A DNA stretch of 64,000 nucleotides from Salvia splendens (lineage: Eukaryota; Streptophyta; Magnoliopsida; Lamiales; Lamiaceae): positions 3,782,001 through 3,846,000 of the forward strand of contig NC_056036.1 in assembly GCF_004379255.2 (NCBI RefSeq), given 5' to 3'. Below are positions 47,747-60,380 of the stretch, in pieces. The notes below the pieces were generated by a model, which saw only the letters and a program-made list of their open reading frames with translations, made no database searches and was not told the DNA's origin. The translations under genes and the position numbers were made by a program. Positions within the stretch are counted from its first letter, which is position 1; the number at the start of each line of letters is the position of its first letter.

Positions 47747-48063
47747 TGTTAATTATGGAGCTTAAAATATCTCCTACCATGTTTAGGATTTGTTTCCTTG
47801 AAGTATATTTCCTTGTGATAGATTTATTCCTTAAAAGATATTTCCTTATGGAATATGTTTCCTAGTTTGACTAGAATTAGGGCTCTCTAGTTACTTATAA
47901 ATAGAGGTGCTCCCTCATTGTTAAATCATCCTGAAATTATATAGTGAAATCCCTGACTTGGCATCGCCCCCAGACGTAGATACACATTGTATCGAACTGG
48001 GTAAACAATTTCTTGTGTTCATTCTCTTTCATATTCGTGATTGCCTGTGTTTATTTCCCAACA
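47747..48063 (+). repeat. 5' LTR of the broken copia element
   Basis: 317 bp with TATAAATAGAGG near 47898-47909 as a likely TATA box. Confidence 0.95.
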
Positions 48064-48065
48064 AC

Positions 48066-48078
48066 TGGTATCAGAGCC
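48066..48078 (+). other. Primer-binding site of the broken copia element
   Basis: TGGTATCAGAGCC, the classic initiator-Met tRNA complement of plant copia elements. Confidence 0.9.
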
Positions 48079-48103
48079 TAGGGTTTAAGAGGCAGAAATC
48101 ACG

Positions 48104-51100
48104 ATGGGGATCGACGAGAAAATTGCTGTAGAGAAGTTCGATGGATCTGATTTCGGATTTTGGAAGATGCAGATTGAGGATTACATGTACGGTAAAGAAC
48201 TCTGGAAGCCTTTAAAAACCAAACCCGAAAAGATGGAACATGAGGAGTGGGAGCTGCTGGACAGAAAAGCGATGAGCGCGATTAGGCTATCGTTGTCCAA
48301 GGATGTGGCTTATCACACGACTGCAGCAAAGTCGACAAAGGAGATGATAAAGATCTTGGAGGACATGTATCAGAAACCCTCAACGGCAAACAAGGTACAT
48401 CTGATTAGACGATTGTTTAATTTTAGAATGCAAGAGGGAAAGCTGGTGCAACAACATCTCAACGAGTTCAACATGATTACTTCGCAACTGAACTCGATTG
48501 ATATAAAATTCGATGATGAAATTCGTGCCCTGATTTTGCTATCGTCTTTGCCTGAGAGTTGGGCTGGCACAGTGACAGCAGTTACTGCTGCAGAGACAAA
48601 CTTAACAGTTGACAGAGTAAGAGATCTGATGATTGGTGAGGAAGTTCGCCGGAGAGAATCAGGATCTTCTACTTCGGGATCAGCACTAAATACAGAACAG
48701 AGAGGCAGATCGAAGGGAAGGCAAAATCGTGGAAGGTCAAATTCCAGAGGAAGGAGCCAATCCAAGAAGGATTTTGATAAAGTTAAATGCTGGAATTGTG
48801 ATGAGTTTGGGCATTTTAGAAATCAGTGTGAGGCACCGAAGAAGTATAAGAATAAGGATCAAAAGAACAAGAAGACAGCAAACGCTACCATGTCTGATGA
48901 CGATGGCGAGGCGTTGGTCTTGAGCGTCAGTAGTCCGATGGAATCGTGGGTATTGGATTCTGGGGCGTCGTTTCACTCCTGCAGCAATGTGGAGATAATG
49001 GAAGACTACGTTTCTGGCGATTTTGGGTAGGTACATCTGGCTGATGATGAGCCCTTAGATATCGTGGGAAAGGGAAACGTGAAGGTATTGACGTCCAATG
49101 GATCCGTAATAAAACTGAATGGAGTCAGACACATTCCTGGATTGCAGAGAAGTTTGATTTCGATTGGGCAGCTTGATGCAGAAGGGTACACCGTGACGTT
49201 TGGCTGCAACAATTGGAAGATTACCAAGGGAGCTATGATAGTAGCTCGAGGTAAGAAGGAGGGTACGTTGTATACCACAACTAACTCCAAAGATTGCATT
49301 GATATTGCAAGTGAGGCAAATAATGCAGATTTGTGGCACTGTCGTCTTGGCCACATGAGAGAGAAAGGGATGAAGATAATGTGCTCAAGAGGTTTACTGC
49401 CTGGCTTGAAAACTGTTGAAGTTGGCCTGTGCGAGGATTGCGTGTTTGGGAAACAGAAAAGGGTGAGTTTCTCAAGAGGAGGCAGAAAATTGAAGACACA
49501 GAAGTTGGAGATGGTCCACACTGATCTATGGGGACCATCACCTGTGAAGTCCCTAGGAGGCTCTGAATATTATATGTCTTTCATCGACGACTCTACTCGA
49601 AAGCTATGGGTTTATTTTCTGAAGAGTAAATCCGATGCGTTTGACGCTTTCAGGAAATGGAAAGCCCTTGTTGAAACTGAAACCGGGATGAAGGTGAAGT
49701 GTCTAAGATCCGATAATGGAGGAGAATATGAACTTGCAAAGTTCAAGGAATTCTGCGCCGAGAATGGAATCCGCATGGAGAAAACTGTGAAAGGAACTCC
49801 ACAGCAGAATGGAATCGCAGAGCGCATGAACAGAACGTTGAATGAGCGAGCAAGATGCATGAGGTTGAAAACTGGATTGCCAAAGAGTTTTTGGGCAGAT
49901 GCAGTCAACACAGCTGCATTCCTAATTAATAGAGGTCCATCAGTTCCCTTGGAGTTTCGGATACCCGAGGAGGTTTGGACAGGAAAAGAGGTAAATCTAT
50001 CTTTCCTACGCATCTTTGGTTGTGTTGCTTATGCTCATGTTAGTTCCGTTGAGAGAAGTAAGTTGGATGCTAAATCTATTAAGTGTACGTTCATTAGTTA
50101 TGGAGGCGATGAGTTCGGTTATAGACTCTGGGATGAGCAGAACCGTAAGGTTATTCGCAGTAGAGATGTCATCTTCAATGAACAGGTATTGTACAAGGAT
50201 AGATTGGAGGCGTCAAGTCCCAGCAGTTCTGAGCCACAAGTGGTCGAGCTAGACATCTCAAACTCGAGTGGAGCAAGGAGAGACAGAATGCTGAAGAGGT
50301 GCTTGAAGAAGAACCAAGCACTCCACCACCGACTATTCCGCTGCCTAAATCGACTAGAGAGCGACATGCACCTGATAGGTACTCGCCCTCTAATTTCTAT
50401 TTGTTACTTACTGATGGTGGTGAGCCCGAGTGTTATGCAGAGGCAGGAGAAGGCCCTGATAAACGAAGGTGGAAAATTGCCATGGATGACGAGTTTGCCT
50501 CTCTTCTCCTAAATGGCACATGGGAGCTTGTGGAACTTCCTAAAGGGAAAAAGGCATTGCATTGCAAGTGGGTCTATCGAATCAAAGGTGAAGCTGATGG
50601 TAGCAAGCGCTACAAGGCTAGGCTGGTTGTCAAGGGATTTGAGCAACGATACGGTATTGATTATACAGATGTGTTCACTCCTGTTGTGAAACTAACTACT
50701 ATTCGTTTAGTGTTGAGTATGGTAGTTGCAGAAAATCTATTGTTACATCAGATGGATGTAAAGACGGCATTCCTTCATGGTGATTTGGAGGATGAGTTGT
50801 ACATGACACAGCCTGAAGGATTCATAGTTAAAGGAATGGAAAACCTTGTATGCAAGTTGAAGAAGAGCTTGTATGGTTTAAAGCAAGCTCCAAAGCAGTG
50901 GTACAAGAAGTTTGATGGATTCATGATGGAGATTGGCTATAAAAGATGCTACGCTGACCATTGTTGTTACTACAAGAGGTTTGACAAGAGCTATCTTATT
51001 CTGTTATTATATGTTGATGATATGTTGATCGCAGGAGGTGATCAAAAGGAGATGGATAAGTTGAAAAGGCAATTGTCTGAACCATTCTCCATGAAAGATC

Positions 51101-51975
51101 TTGGAGAGGCTAATCAAATTTTGGGCATGAGAATCGAGCGTGACAAGGCGGCAGGAAAATTGTATCTTTCGCAAGCTGCTTACATTGGTAAGGTTTTGGA
51201 AAGATTCAACATGGATAATTCGAAGCCAGTAAGTGTGCCTTTAGGCAGTCACTTTAAGCTGTCGAAGAAGGAGTCGCCGAGTACAAAAGAAGAACGTGCT
51301 GAAATGAAGAAAATTCCTTATGCTTCAGCAATTGGCAGTATTATGTATGCAATGGTGTGTACGAGGCCTGATATTGCACAAGCAGTGGGAGTAGTGAGCC
51401 GGTTCATGGGTGATCCGGGCAAGCAACATTGGGAAGCAGTTAAATGGATCCTTCGATACTTGAGAGGTACTACAGAAAGCGTCTTATGTTTCAATGGCAA
51501 GAATGTCGAGCTGGCAGGTTATGTGGATGCAGACTTGGCGTCCAACGATCTTGATGGGAGAAGAAGCACAACCGGGTATGTATTTACTTATGGTGGTACG
51601 GCTATTTCATGGACTTCTAAGTTGCAGAAGACTGTTGCTTTGTCTACTACGGAGGCTGAATATGTAGCTGCGACAGAGGCAAGCAAGGAGATGGTGTGGT
51701 TGTAGAGTTTCTTAGATGAACTTGGGAAGGAGAACAAGAGTAGCATACTCTACAGTGATAGTCAGAGTGCTATTTTCTTGGCGAAGAATCCAGCGTTTCA
51801 TTCTAGGACAAAGCATGTGGAGTTGAAATATCATTACATTCGACACCTAGTGGAGATGAAAATCCTGCAACTTGTGAAGATACTTGGAAGTGAGAATCCT
51901 GCAGACATGTTTACTAAGGTGGTGACCTTAGAGAAATTGAAGCTATGCATAGCTTCAATTGGCCTTGGAACTTGA
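48104..51975 (+). pseudogene. Ty1/copia gag-pol polyprotein, three disruptions
   Basis: Frame one starts at 48104 (MGIDEKIAVEKFDGSDFGFW, gag) with CCHC knuckle CWNCDEFGHFRNQC and protease VLDSGASFHSC. An in-frame TAG stands at 49028-49030. The same frame continues through integrase (HCRLGH, HTDLWGPSPV, LRSDNGGEYE, PQQNGIAERMN). Near 50285-50300 a frameshift moves the family sequence to another frame, which holds reverse transcriptase (YVDDMLIAGGD) and RNase H (YVDADLASNDLDGRRSTTGY, STTEAEY). A second TAG lies at 51703-51705, followed by the last RNase H block (HSRTKHVELKYHYIRH) up to 51975. The domain order is complete, so it was autonomous once. Confidence 0.94.
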
Positions 51976-52063
51976 AGAGAAGGTTAGGCGATGCTAAGCG
52001 GATGAAGGGATGAGATCACGAAGAAATGGTTGTTTAGGAGTTGTTAGTCTTCAAGTGGGAGAT

Positions 52064-52380
52064 TGTTAATTATGGAGCCTAAAATATCTCCTACCATGTT
52101 TAGGATTTGTTTCCTTGAAGTATATTTCCTTGTGATAGATTTATTCCTTAAAAGATATTTTCTTATGGAATATGTTTCCTAATTTGACTAGAATTAGGGC
52201 TCTCTAGTTACTTATAAATAGAGGTGCTCCCTCATTGTTAAATCATCCTGAAATTATATAGTGAAATCTCTGGCTTGGCATCGCCCCCAGACGTAGATAC
52301 ACATTGTATCGAACTGGGTAAACAATTTCTTGTATTCATTCTCTTTCATATTCGTGATTGCCTGTGTTTATTTCCCAACA
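52064..52380 (+). repeat. 3' LTR of the broken copia element
   Basis: 317 bp, preceded by a purine tract AAGTGGGAGA. Confidence 0.95.
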
Positions 52381-52385
52381 GAAAC

Positions 52386-53380
52386 CCCAATTCAGAGAAG
52401 TCTATAACTCCTCATCAATGTCCACTTACTACCTCTGCCAAATTCGTGGGTCTCCTGCCTAGTCGGGGCTGTTCGCGGTTCAAAACAATCGCCTCCTCCT
52501 TCTCGAGTCTCACGGTTCAAGAGGTTTTCTCAAGAGAAAGAATTGATAGGCTCAAAAATATTTTTATTTTCCTTCTTCCGACTATAAGAAAGGCGAAAAT
52601 CAGCTTAAAATAAATTCGACCATCTCTCTAAAAAGGATAGAAAATGTCAGTCCGGGTGTTATCGTTAATTTATTTCTATTATTACTCATTAATATTCATG
52701 CTAGTTTACTTCACAATTTTTCATTACTTTGAAAAGTAATACTCGAATTTGCATACATAATCAAACAAGTATTGAATTAAGAGTCACGGTTCTTTCTCCA
52801 TCCCTTCTCTATTTCTATTTTATTTGCCTGGATAATGTCAAATATAGTATATTGTTATCAAATATATTGTCTGAGACCAGTTATGTACATGAGTTTTCGT
52901 CCACGTCAATGCAAATTATGGAATGCTAGAAAATTTAAGACAAACTCTTTTATAGTAGTAATAATTAATAAAGGTAGTAGTACATTTTAGTTAGTTTGAC
53001 GGAATGAAAATCAGTACTCCAGTATTTAATATGAAATCGATCAAGAATTAAGGTTTATATTTTAAGGAATTTGGTTTTCCAGGCTTTATATGCAACGGGT
53101 TCCATCTATCTAGTCACGACGATGAATTTATTTCATCATCGAACACGAAAATTAGCAATAGGAGTCTTGTTACTAAAAAATCCGACTAATTAGAAATAGT
53201 AATTGAATAATTAATTGATGAGGACAATGACGTACTGTATAAAGTTGTACGATGATGACGATTGCCAGCGAACATGCAAAACGCAAATTTAATCGACACG
53301 TGTTATTGGCACAGATTTAATCCACACGTGTTTGTCTATATCGATCAAAGCCATCTCTCTATCTATTGCATTTTTGTAAA
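52386..53380. other. Spacer downstream of the copia element
   Basis: The first 200 bp is a pyrimidine-rich, moderately GC-rich stretch that may be continuous with 47640-47741 across the insertion and could be an old gene leader, but no coding family is recognised. The rest is AT-rich. Confidence 0.4.
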
Positions 53381-53389
53381 TTAATTTAA

Positions 53390-54449
53390 GACTAAAGTCC
53401 CAAAATAGTCCTTAACATATTGTGTTTCTTTTTTTTTGGTCCAAAACATTATCTTTTGAATTATTCGGTCCCTCACATTTGAAATCGGATCACATTTGGT
53501 CCATTTTGGAGGGTTCCGTTAAATTTTTGACAGTTTTAATTACCGGGTCACAAATCCGTCACTAATCCGTCACTAACTGGGAGAAACTAATCCGTCACTA
53601 ATCCGTCACCATTAAATTTCTTGAGATTGAAAAACCCCCTGCTCACTAATCCGTCTTCACATACACCCCAGCCCGCCTCAGATCCTGCGCCAGCCCATAC
53701 CCAACGCCTGCTCACTAATCCGTCACTAAACGCCTCGCGGCCTCGTTGTACTTCTCGTTCCCGTCGATAAACCTCTCCTTGAAATTCCTCCGCTTCTTCC
53801 CCTTCAAGCTCCGCATCCGATTCATCTTCTTCTGCCTCCCGCAGACGGAAATGCTTCTTCAAATCCATGTTGGTCTTGCATTTCCTCCCGCAGACGGGGC
53901 AAATGTAGGGCTCCTCCGGCGTCGACAGCCCCCTCCGCTCGAGGGCGTCGAGGCGGCGCTCCTCGCGGCGGCCCTGGACGACCCACTGGGGCAGGTGGAT
54001 GAAGGCGTGGCGGTTGGCGTAGGCGGCGATGTCGATCACATCGCCGAATTTCTTCGCCATTGATTTCAGGGCCTGCGCCGCCTCGTACGGCGGGCCGCGC
54101 GGCGGCTTGTTATCGAGGTCCCACAAGATGACGACTTTCTTCGCCTTGGCGGCGTAGACTCCGTCCTTGGTCTTCACCATGTCGATTTCAAGAATTTGGT
54201 TTTTCAATCTCAAGAAATTTAATGGTGACGGATTAGTGACGAATTAGTGACGAATTAGTGACGGATCGGTTTCTCCCAGTTAGTGACGGATTTGAGACCC
54301 GGTAATTAAAACAGTCAAAAATTTGACGGAACCGTCCAAAATGGACCAAATGTGATCCGATTTCAAATGTGAGGGACCGAATAATTTAAAAGATAATGTT
54401 TTTGACAAAAAAAACGCAATATGTTAAGGACCATTTTGGGCCTTTAGTC
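53390..54449. mobile_element. Pack-MULE-type element with captured gene fragments
   Basis: Long terminal inverted repeats of about 240 bp run from 53390 (GACTAAAGTCCCAAAATAGT) inwards to about 53632, and from 54449 back to about 54200; they start G and end C. The flanking 9-mers TTAATTTAA (53381-53389) and TTTATTTAA (54450-54458) match at 8 of 9 bases, as expected for a Mutator-type duplication. Between the repeats lies host-gene sequence of higher GC content and no transposase. The inner ends contain several copies of CTAATCCGTCAC. Confidence 0.88.
53641..54180 (-). pseudogene. Captured fragments of a NYN-domain / C2H2 zinc-finger protein gene
   Basis: Reading starts with Met at 54180 (MVKTKDGVYAAKAKKVVILW) and shows the start of a NYN-type nuclease-like domain (LWDLDNKPPRGPPYEAAQAL, AAYANRHAFIHLPQWV), then a C2H2 finger CPVCGRKCKTNMDLKKHF. 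After the finger the frame is lost through a small deletion; the next family block (RMRSLKGKKRRNFKER) lies in another frame. A further block, AQDLRRAGVYVKT, follows after an inserted GTGACGGATTAGTGAGCAGG. The known plant family is described as 'putative endonuclease or glycosyl hydrolase with C2H2-type zinc finger'. The parental gene is not in the window. The longer ORF at 53587-54213 starts and ends within the inverted repeats. Confidence 0.8.
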
Positions 54450-54458
54450 TTTATTTAA

Positions 54459-57400
54459 TAAAGAAAAAGACATTGGAGTATAACATAACTCTAGATTCTT
54501 AATAATACTAGTAATACATATATGCAAGTGTACAATTTTACGAACAAACTCAAATATTGAATGGTAAATAAATTTTTTTATGAAAATATATATTAATAAT
54601 AAATAGAAAAGAAGAAAATATAATGATTTTAAAGTAATAATAATTGAAATTTCTGTTAATTATAATAGGACTATGATTTCCCGAAAATGATTAAAAGAAT
54701 ATGATTGATGAAAAATATGATTACTGTATTGTCTAGTTCTGATTTCCCAAGTCCAGTAGTTTAAATACTTGACCCACTTGTTGCGTGGCAGCAGCCAACC
54801 TCTCCCAAAACATCTCAAATACAGTTTCGTAGCACGTCTGTCCTCGTGGGATCGATCCTCTATTTCCCTATACTAGCCAATAGTATAGTGGCTTGAGGTT
54901 TTTGAAGAAGAAAAAGTGTGTCTAACGACCATTTCTGATAGATTCATGATCCCCTAGACCCTGTGATCTAACGAATCATCTGGACCTGTTGGATTGAGAG
55001 TTATCAAGTGCACACTACACTTTCTGAGCTAGCATGCTACTTCACCCACTTTTATTTTTATTCATTTCTCTGCCACTTATTGCACTTTGCTGAATTGTGA
55101 AAAGTTTAGAATTTGACACCATGTGCTTGGTGAATTTCTATTCTCCATCATTTGAAAGTCCCCGATGTGTCTAGTGTTGTATATAGAGCTCACAACTTTT
55201 TTCCAGCGTTGGCTTATTGCAAATTTCCACCACCATTTAAATAACAACATTGCATTCCCTTCTATAAACTTACTGTGCGACATTTTAACGTGATTTAATT
55301 TATTCAAACGAACTTTATGTTCGAACTTCAATATTAATTAGAAATGATTTTGTGGAGAAGACAAAAGTAAAGTTCAATTTAATAGATCGGAAGAAAATCA
55401 GGATTGGCCCAAATAGTAATTCATGGAGTAGTTTTTATGCTTTTGTAATAGAATTTCTTGGCATAGCTACGAGTAGGTGCTCGCTTTATTCAGCACAAGT
55501 GTTCCAAGCATGAGAAGGTGCTTGGGATGATCGCACAAGGTTGCGTTGACCAGTTTAGTGAGCACTATCGTTGCTCGGATAAATACTCCAAGGAAGCAAA
55601 TAAAGAGCACTTGAAGTGCTCGGTATTTCCCAATATCCCGAGCACTTTTGGCCTTTCACCGAGCACTTAACTGTCAATTGTTATTAGTTAATTGGATCTT
55701 GAACTAGAATAGGTATAATAAAATTACGTGGTTTTCATGTGATTTCTGGTCTACATGGTACAGCTCATTTTAGTTTTGTCACAATCAAATTTACAAAATT
55801 ACTAGTATTGGTTTAGTAGTCGATTCTCTTTTTCTGTGTAGGTGCGTTAAAATTTATAAAGTTTAATATATGTGCTGTGTTTTATATGACACTGATTTTA
55901 CATCATGAAACACATAATTTATAGTACTACTAATAAAATGAAGTGTAAGAGATTGAGTTACGTTTATTCATTAATTTTTTTCTGATAAAGTGTTCTCCTA
56001 CTAAATGTTCCAACACGTATATTCCCATGTCATTAGAAAACAATACTTAGAAAAATCATCTACATCCATTATTGACTTATCAAGCCCATAAGACAAGAGT
56101 CGGCCCAACTATATAATAATATCATAACTACCTTAATTTTAATTTCGCTTTATACTTCAGACAAGTACTCCTACTTGCCATTGTATATGCTGACATGAGA
56201 AAAAGGAATCTTGCTTAATTAAATTTAATGCATTTATAATATGATATCCTCATTTTCTTTCTCATATTTTTTGTTTTTAATAATGCATAGGGAGAGTTAA
56301 GTACTGTGTATATTTGGTTAAAATATAGGGAGTAACTATGGATCGAGTATTTAATTTTATTTGCTGTCTACAAGATTTATGTCAATTTTTATACCAGAAA
56401 ATGTGTGGTCTATTTTATATCTAAACAATACAAATATGAGTATTATTTTCATGAATGAGAGGACAATAAAGTTTGACATTGACGTGGGAGCTGATTCAGA
56501 TTTGAGATTGGCCAATATTAAATATAGTAGGAGTAATTGTCATTAATGAACTTTTTCCCCAAAATTTTCTGAATACGGTCTCTTACTTCATTATAGTACT
56601 TTTTTTTTAATTTATCAAAATTAGCAAGCAAAATTTGGTAAAATGTTCACATGGGATTAGGTAATGTCAGATGATGAGAAAAATCTAGGTGTAAAACAAT
56701 AATTTTCAAATTCTTCTTTTAAATTGCCTAACAAATGTAGTACTTTTTTAACGCACATGATGTGCAAGTGGAGGTACCAAAAGTGTATTCGTGAAATTTT
56801 ATTTACAATATTATTATAAATACAGTAGTCTCCTATCTTTTGCTGAATAGTTCTGCGTTTTCAATAATTGTTCAAATTGTAGCGCACCACTAAATAATCA
56901 TATACAGTACTATATAATCGGAAAATTGATTTTATTATTATTATTGAATTGAAAAGTAATTTTTAAAATAGTTGAATTTTTAATAGAAGGATGAAAATCG
57001 TCGAATATTTAATAAAGTGTAGTGATTATTTCATAGTACGTCCATTTAACAATTTACTACGAATTTGATGCAAGTCATGTTATCAAATCATCATGCCGAT
57101 AATTGGAGAAGATACCGTACACCGCACCCGGTACCGCACTAGGTGCCTCACCTCTCTCTTCTCCGGCAATGTGGGATACCGTAGACCACACCCCTTAGAA
57201 CAATCCTCGTCCCTTATTTTTACATGCAATCATTGTTGATTTATAACGTAGACCGCACAAACTTCTACAACATAATTTTTTGGGTGATACGATGGAAATA
57301 ATTTTTCAGATGGTGCACTTCAAATAACACTATGCACTTAATCAAATTGAATGATGTACCTCTGGATCTAAATTTTTTATATTTTTTGACTCACTTGTGA

Positions 57401-58250
57401 ATTGTGATGTACGCTTTGGCATGGAAAATTTAAAAAATATAAAAAATGTTTGGCGGGAGGCTTTAAAATCATAACAGCAATTAAAAATCTTATGGCTTTA
57501 TCATAATAAATGAGGAATTAAATCGATCTCTCACAACTTATTGATATGCTGAGATATACTAGTATAAAGCAGAGTAGCAGACCACCTCCTATCATAATAA
57601 AATCGGGCGAGACTTTTCTGAAAAGGCTTTAGGACCAACATGATTTATTTCCGATTAAGCCCAGATTAATGATAATGGCAATTTCGAAATCAAATTTATC
57701 ACTTGATTCATTATGCTCAATTAGATGAGGCATCGAGGTCATGTAGATGACGCATAATTTCACGTTTGTTATTACTTATTAGTATAAATAGTTGGGTTAA
57801 TTGGTTGGGGTCAATAGATGGGTGCAGGGTACACAATAAAATTAGTTAGTTCTCAAAGTTTTTTTTTTACAAAAATACGAATTTACCTTACAGATGTATA
57901 TCACTCACGTGATCTCTCTACAATTGGTACCAATACTATTTATTGGATGAATTCTTGATGTTCAAGTTGATGAATTTCATTCGGTTAAGAACTAAGAAGC
58001 GATCTAACTCAACTTATATAATCGCCTCTGACTTCTAATTCCTTATTTAGTTGTAGTATTTGATTAGTTCCAATATTGTTATTTATATTTCAGCACTTTA
58101 AATTCATGTATTCGGGAAATGAGTATAATTTGTAGTATAAATTAAAGATATGATTAATTCCTGAAAAATTGTTCAGATTCAAGGATTAGCACAGTAACAT
58201 TATTTACAATATTATATTATAAAAATACATTACTCTCGAGCATGGGTGAG
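54459..58250. other. Long AT-rich spacer
   Basis: No gene supported. 54720-55030 and 55480-55680 are less AT-rich; the latter has repeated GAGCACTT-type words, but no termini or ORFs allow a call. The short ORFs at 55077-55331 and 56361-56546 show no motifs. Confidence 0.5.
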
Positions 58251-58487
58251 GGCACAACACTACTAATTAATCATATACTCCTAGGTCTCTGACACGAGGG
58301 TAGTCGTATCGAGTCCGGCAGTGCGAAGTCGCCGGAGAAGAGTTAGGTTCGTTCGCGGGATCCTCCCGTCGAGCAGCCTAGGGTTCTCGAGCAAGTAGGG
58401 TTTGTCAAGATGAACTTTGCGAAAAATAGGAAAATTATGTGTATTAATTTCTTGATCTTTCAATCGTACAAAGCCTCCTATTTATAA

Positions 58488-60380
58488 GGGTGTCCACAAT
58501 AAGGCAGACACCCCAATAGCCCCGCCCCAGTTTTTGTCCATAACCCCAAAATTTTGTTTCCGCCCACTATGGTGGACACTTCCAATAGCCCCCAAATTTT
58601 ATAATCAATTTTCATTTAAAAATGTTTTTAGTTTCAATCAGGTATAATTAAAATTATCGCAATGTAAATAATTAGAAAAAGAGGTAATTGGGGACGGATA
58701 TTCGTTGTATTGCAAAAGGGTAAAATTATACAACGAAAATTAAAAAAAATACAACTAAAAATTCACACGGCGCTGCCACCTCCCCTACGTGCCCACACTT
58801 CTTCAATCAAATAGGCCTGGAGTGTGGTATGTGATGTCGTCCTGCGCATATCAGCGAAACTTAGATCAAATATTCATTGCTCCGTGGTACGCCCATCTGG
58901 ATCGACGCGGAGGCAACACCGTGACTTGTACTTGCGCCCTCTTCCGGTGCCCAGCGCTTTGCCGCAAATCCTTCATCTTATATTATCATATTATGCAATA
59001 TGATACATGCTAACATAATATTCGCGACATCATCTTCGTGCCAAACTCGTGCCGGACACCGTATAATAGCCCACCGCGATTGGAGGACACCGAAAGCCCG
59101 CTCAACATCCTTCCTAGCACCCTCTTGTTTGCGCGCAAAATATTGTTTTTTCGGTCCAACCGGTTGGCGGACAGTCTTGACGAATACAGGCCACCGCGGA
59201 TATATCCCATCTGCCAAATAGTAGCCCCTAGTGTACTGCGTGCCGTTGGCTACAAAGCTGATTTCTGGACCCTCCCCCTGGCACTCATCGTTGAAGAGCG
59301 GCGATGACTGAAGAACATTTATGTCGTTGTTCGAACCTGCCACACCGAAATACACATGCCAGATCCGCAAACGGTAGTCCGCAACGGCTTCCAGAATCAT
59401 CGTTGGATGTTTGCTTTTGAATCCAGTTGTGAACTGGCCTTTCCATGCCACTGGGCAGTTCCTCAACTCCCAATGCATGCAATCGATGCTTTCCAACATT
59501 CCTGGAAAGCAGTGGATCGAACCGTGCATATCCAGCAGGCTCTGACACTCATCAGGGGTAGGCTTACGTAGAAACTCCCCACCAAAAATTTCTCGGATCC
59601 CCTTACAAAACTGCCTAAGCACCTGGAGGCCAGTCGTCTCACCCATCTATAGGTATTCATCGAACATATCGGCTGGTCCGGCGTAGGCAAGCTACCGAAG
59701 TGCAGCGGTGCACTTCTGTTGCGTAGACAGCCCGATCCGGCCAGTGGCATCACGCCGGAGGGTGAAGCACCGGTAATGCTCCGCCAAATTCGTCGCTATA
59801 TAGTTGAACAACCGTAGCGACATCCTGAATCTCCGGCGGCATATCTCGGGTGGATAACGGGGGTTATCCACAAGGTAATTAGCCATTAGACGCTGGTGCG
59901 CAACGACGTGGTCTCGTGGGATGGTCCGCCGATGCGTAATCGCACGAGGGATCGCAGCCTCCGCCTCCTCCGCCAAGCGCGCCGCATCTTCTTGGGAGGC
60001 CTGGTGTTGCACTTGTTGAATCAGAGCATTCCAACTGTCTCTCCACAAATTGTCCATTTTTTACCACAAATTCTAGTGAGAGAAATTTTGTGTGATGAAG
60101 AGTTGGAATGGTGTGAAAATAATTAATGGAATGAGGTGTATTTATAGGTGAATTAAACTGAATTTAAAAAAAAGCCGCCTATAGCCGCCCCGGGCATCCA
60201 TCCACTATAGGCGCCCGCGCTATCTGCCACGTCCTTGCCCCGGAGTCGGCGATCGCCCGTCCGCCGTCTACCGCCCCCATCTCCTCGTCCGCCTCAGGGG
60301 CGGACAACTCTGCCACTATGGATAGCCCTGAGATAGCCCCGAGGCGCGTCTATAGCCGCGCCTAACCATTGTGGACACTC
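58488..60380 (-). mobile_element. PIF/Harbinger DNA transposon, decayed
   Basis: Ends GGGTGTCCACAAT (58488 on) and, inverted, ATTGTGGACACTC (to 60380) are flanked by TAA at 58485-58487 and 60381-60383. The 1.9-kb element encodes a transposase on the minus strand with several stops. Confidence 0.9.
58763..60057 (-). pseudogene. Harbinger transposase with multiple nonsense codons
   Basis: Starts at 60057 (MDNLWRDSWNALIQQVQHQA) with YPPEICRRRFRMSLRLFNYI and STQQKCTAALR. In-frame TAG codons follow at 59692-59694 and 59647-59649. The same frame continues FCKGIREIFGGEFLRKPT, SIDCMHWELRNCPVAWKG, HPTMILEAVADYRLRIWH, GSNNDINVL, YYLADGIYPRWP, KDVERAFGVLQSRW and IILHNMII, with TAA at 58978-58980. A tail block (EGFAAKRWAPEEGAS) and a last, frameshifted part lead to a stop near 58763. 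DDE residues are in DCMHW, NNDINVL and VERAFG. Confidence 0.88.

Larger units (their letters stand above)
47747..52380 (+). mobile_element. Ty1/copia retrotransposon with a broken polyprotein
   Basis: 317-bp LTRs at 47747-48063 and 52064-52380 (TGTTAATTATGGAGC ... TTTCCCAACA) are flanked by perfect GAAAC duplications (47742-47746, 52381-52385). The LTRs differ at about six positions, all of which I read as transitions. Primer-binding site TGGTATCAGAGCC at 48066-48078. The interior carries a full set of copia domains in one orientation with three breaks. Confidence 0.96.

Noticed and set aside
47640..52580. A host gene split by the broken copia element
   Set aside because: The flanks are pyrimidine-rich and slightly GC-rich, but joining them gives no recognisable coding family, so a gene cannot be supported.
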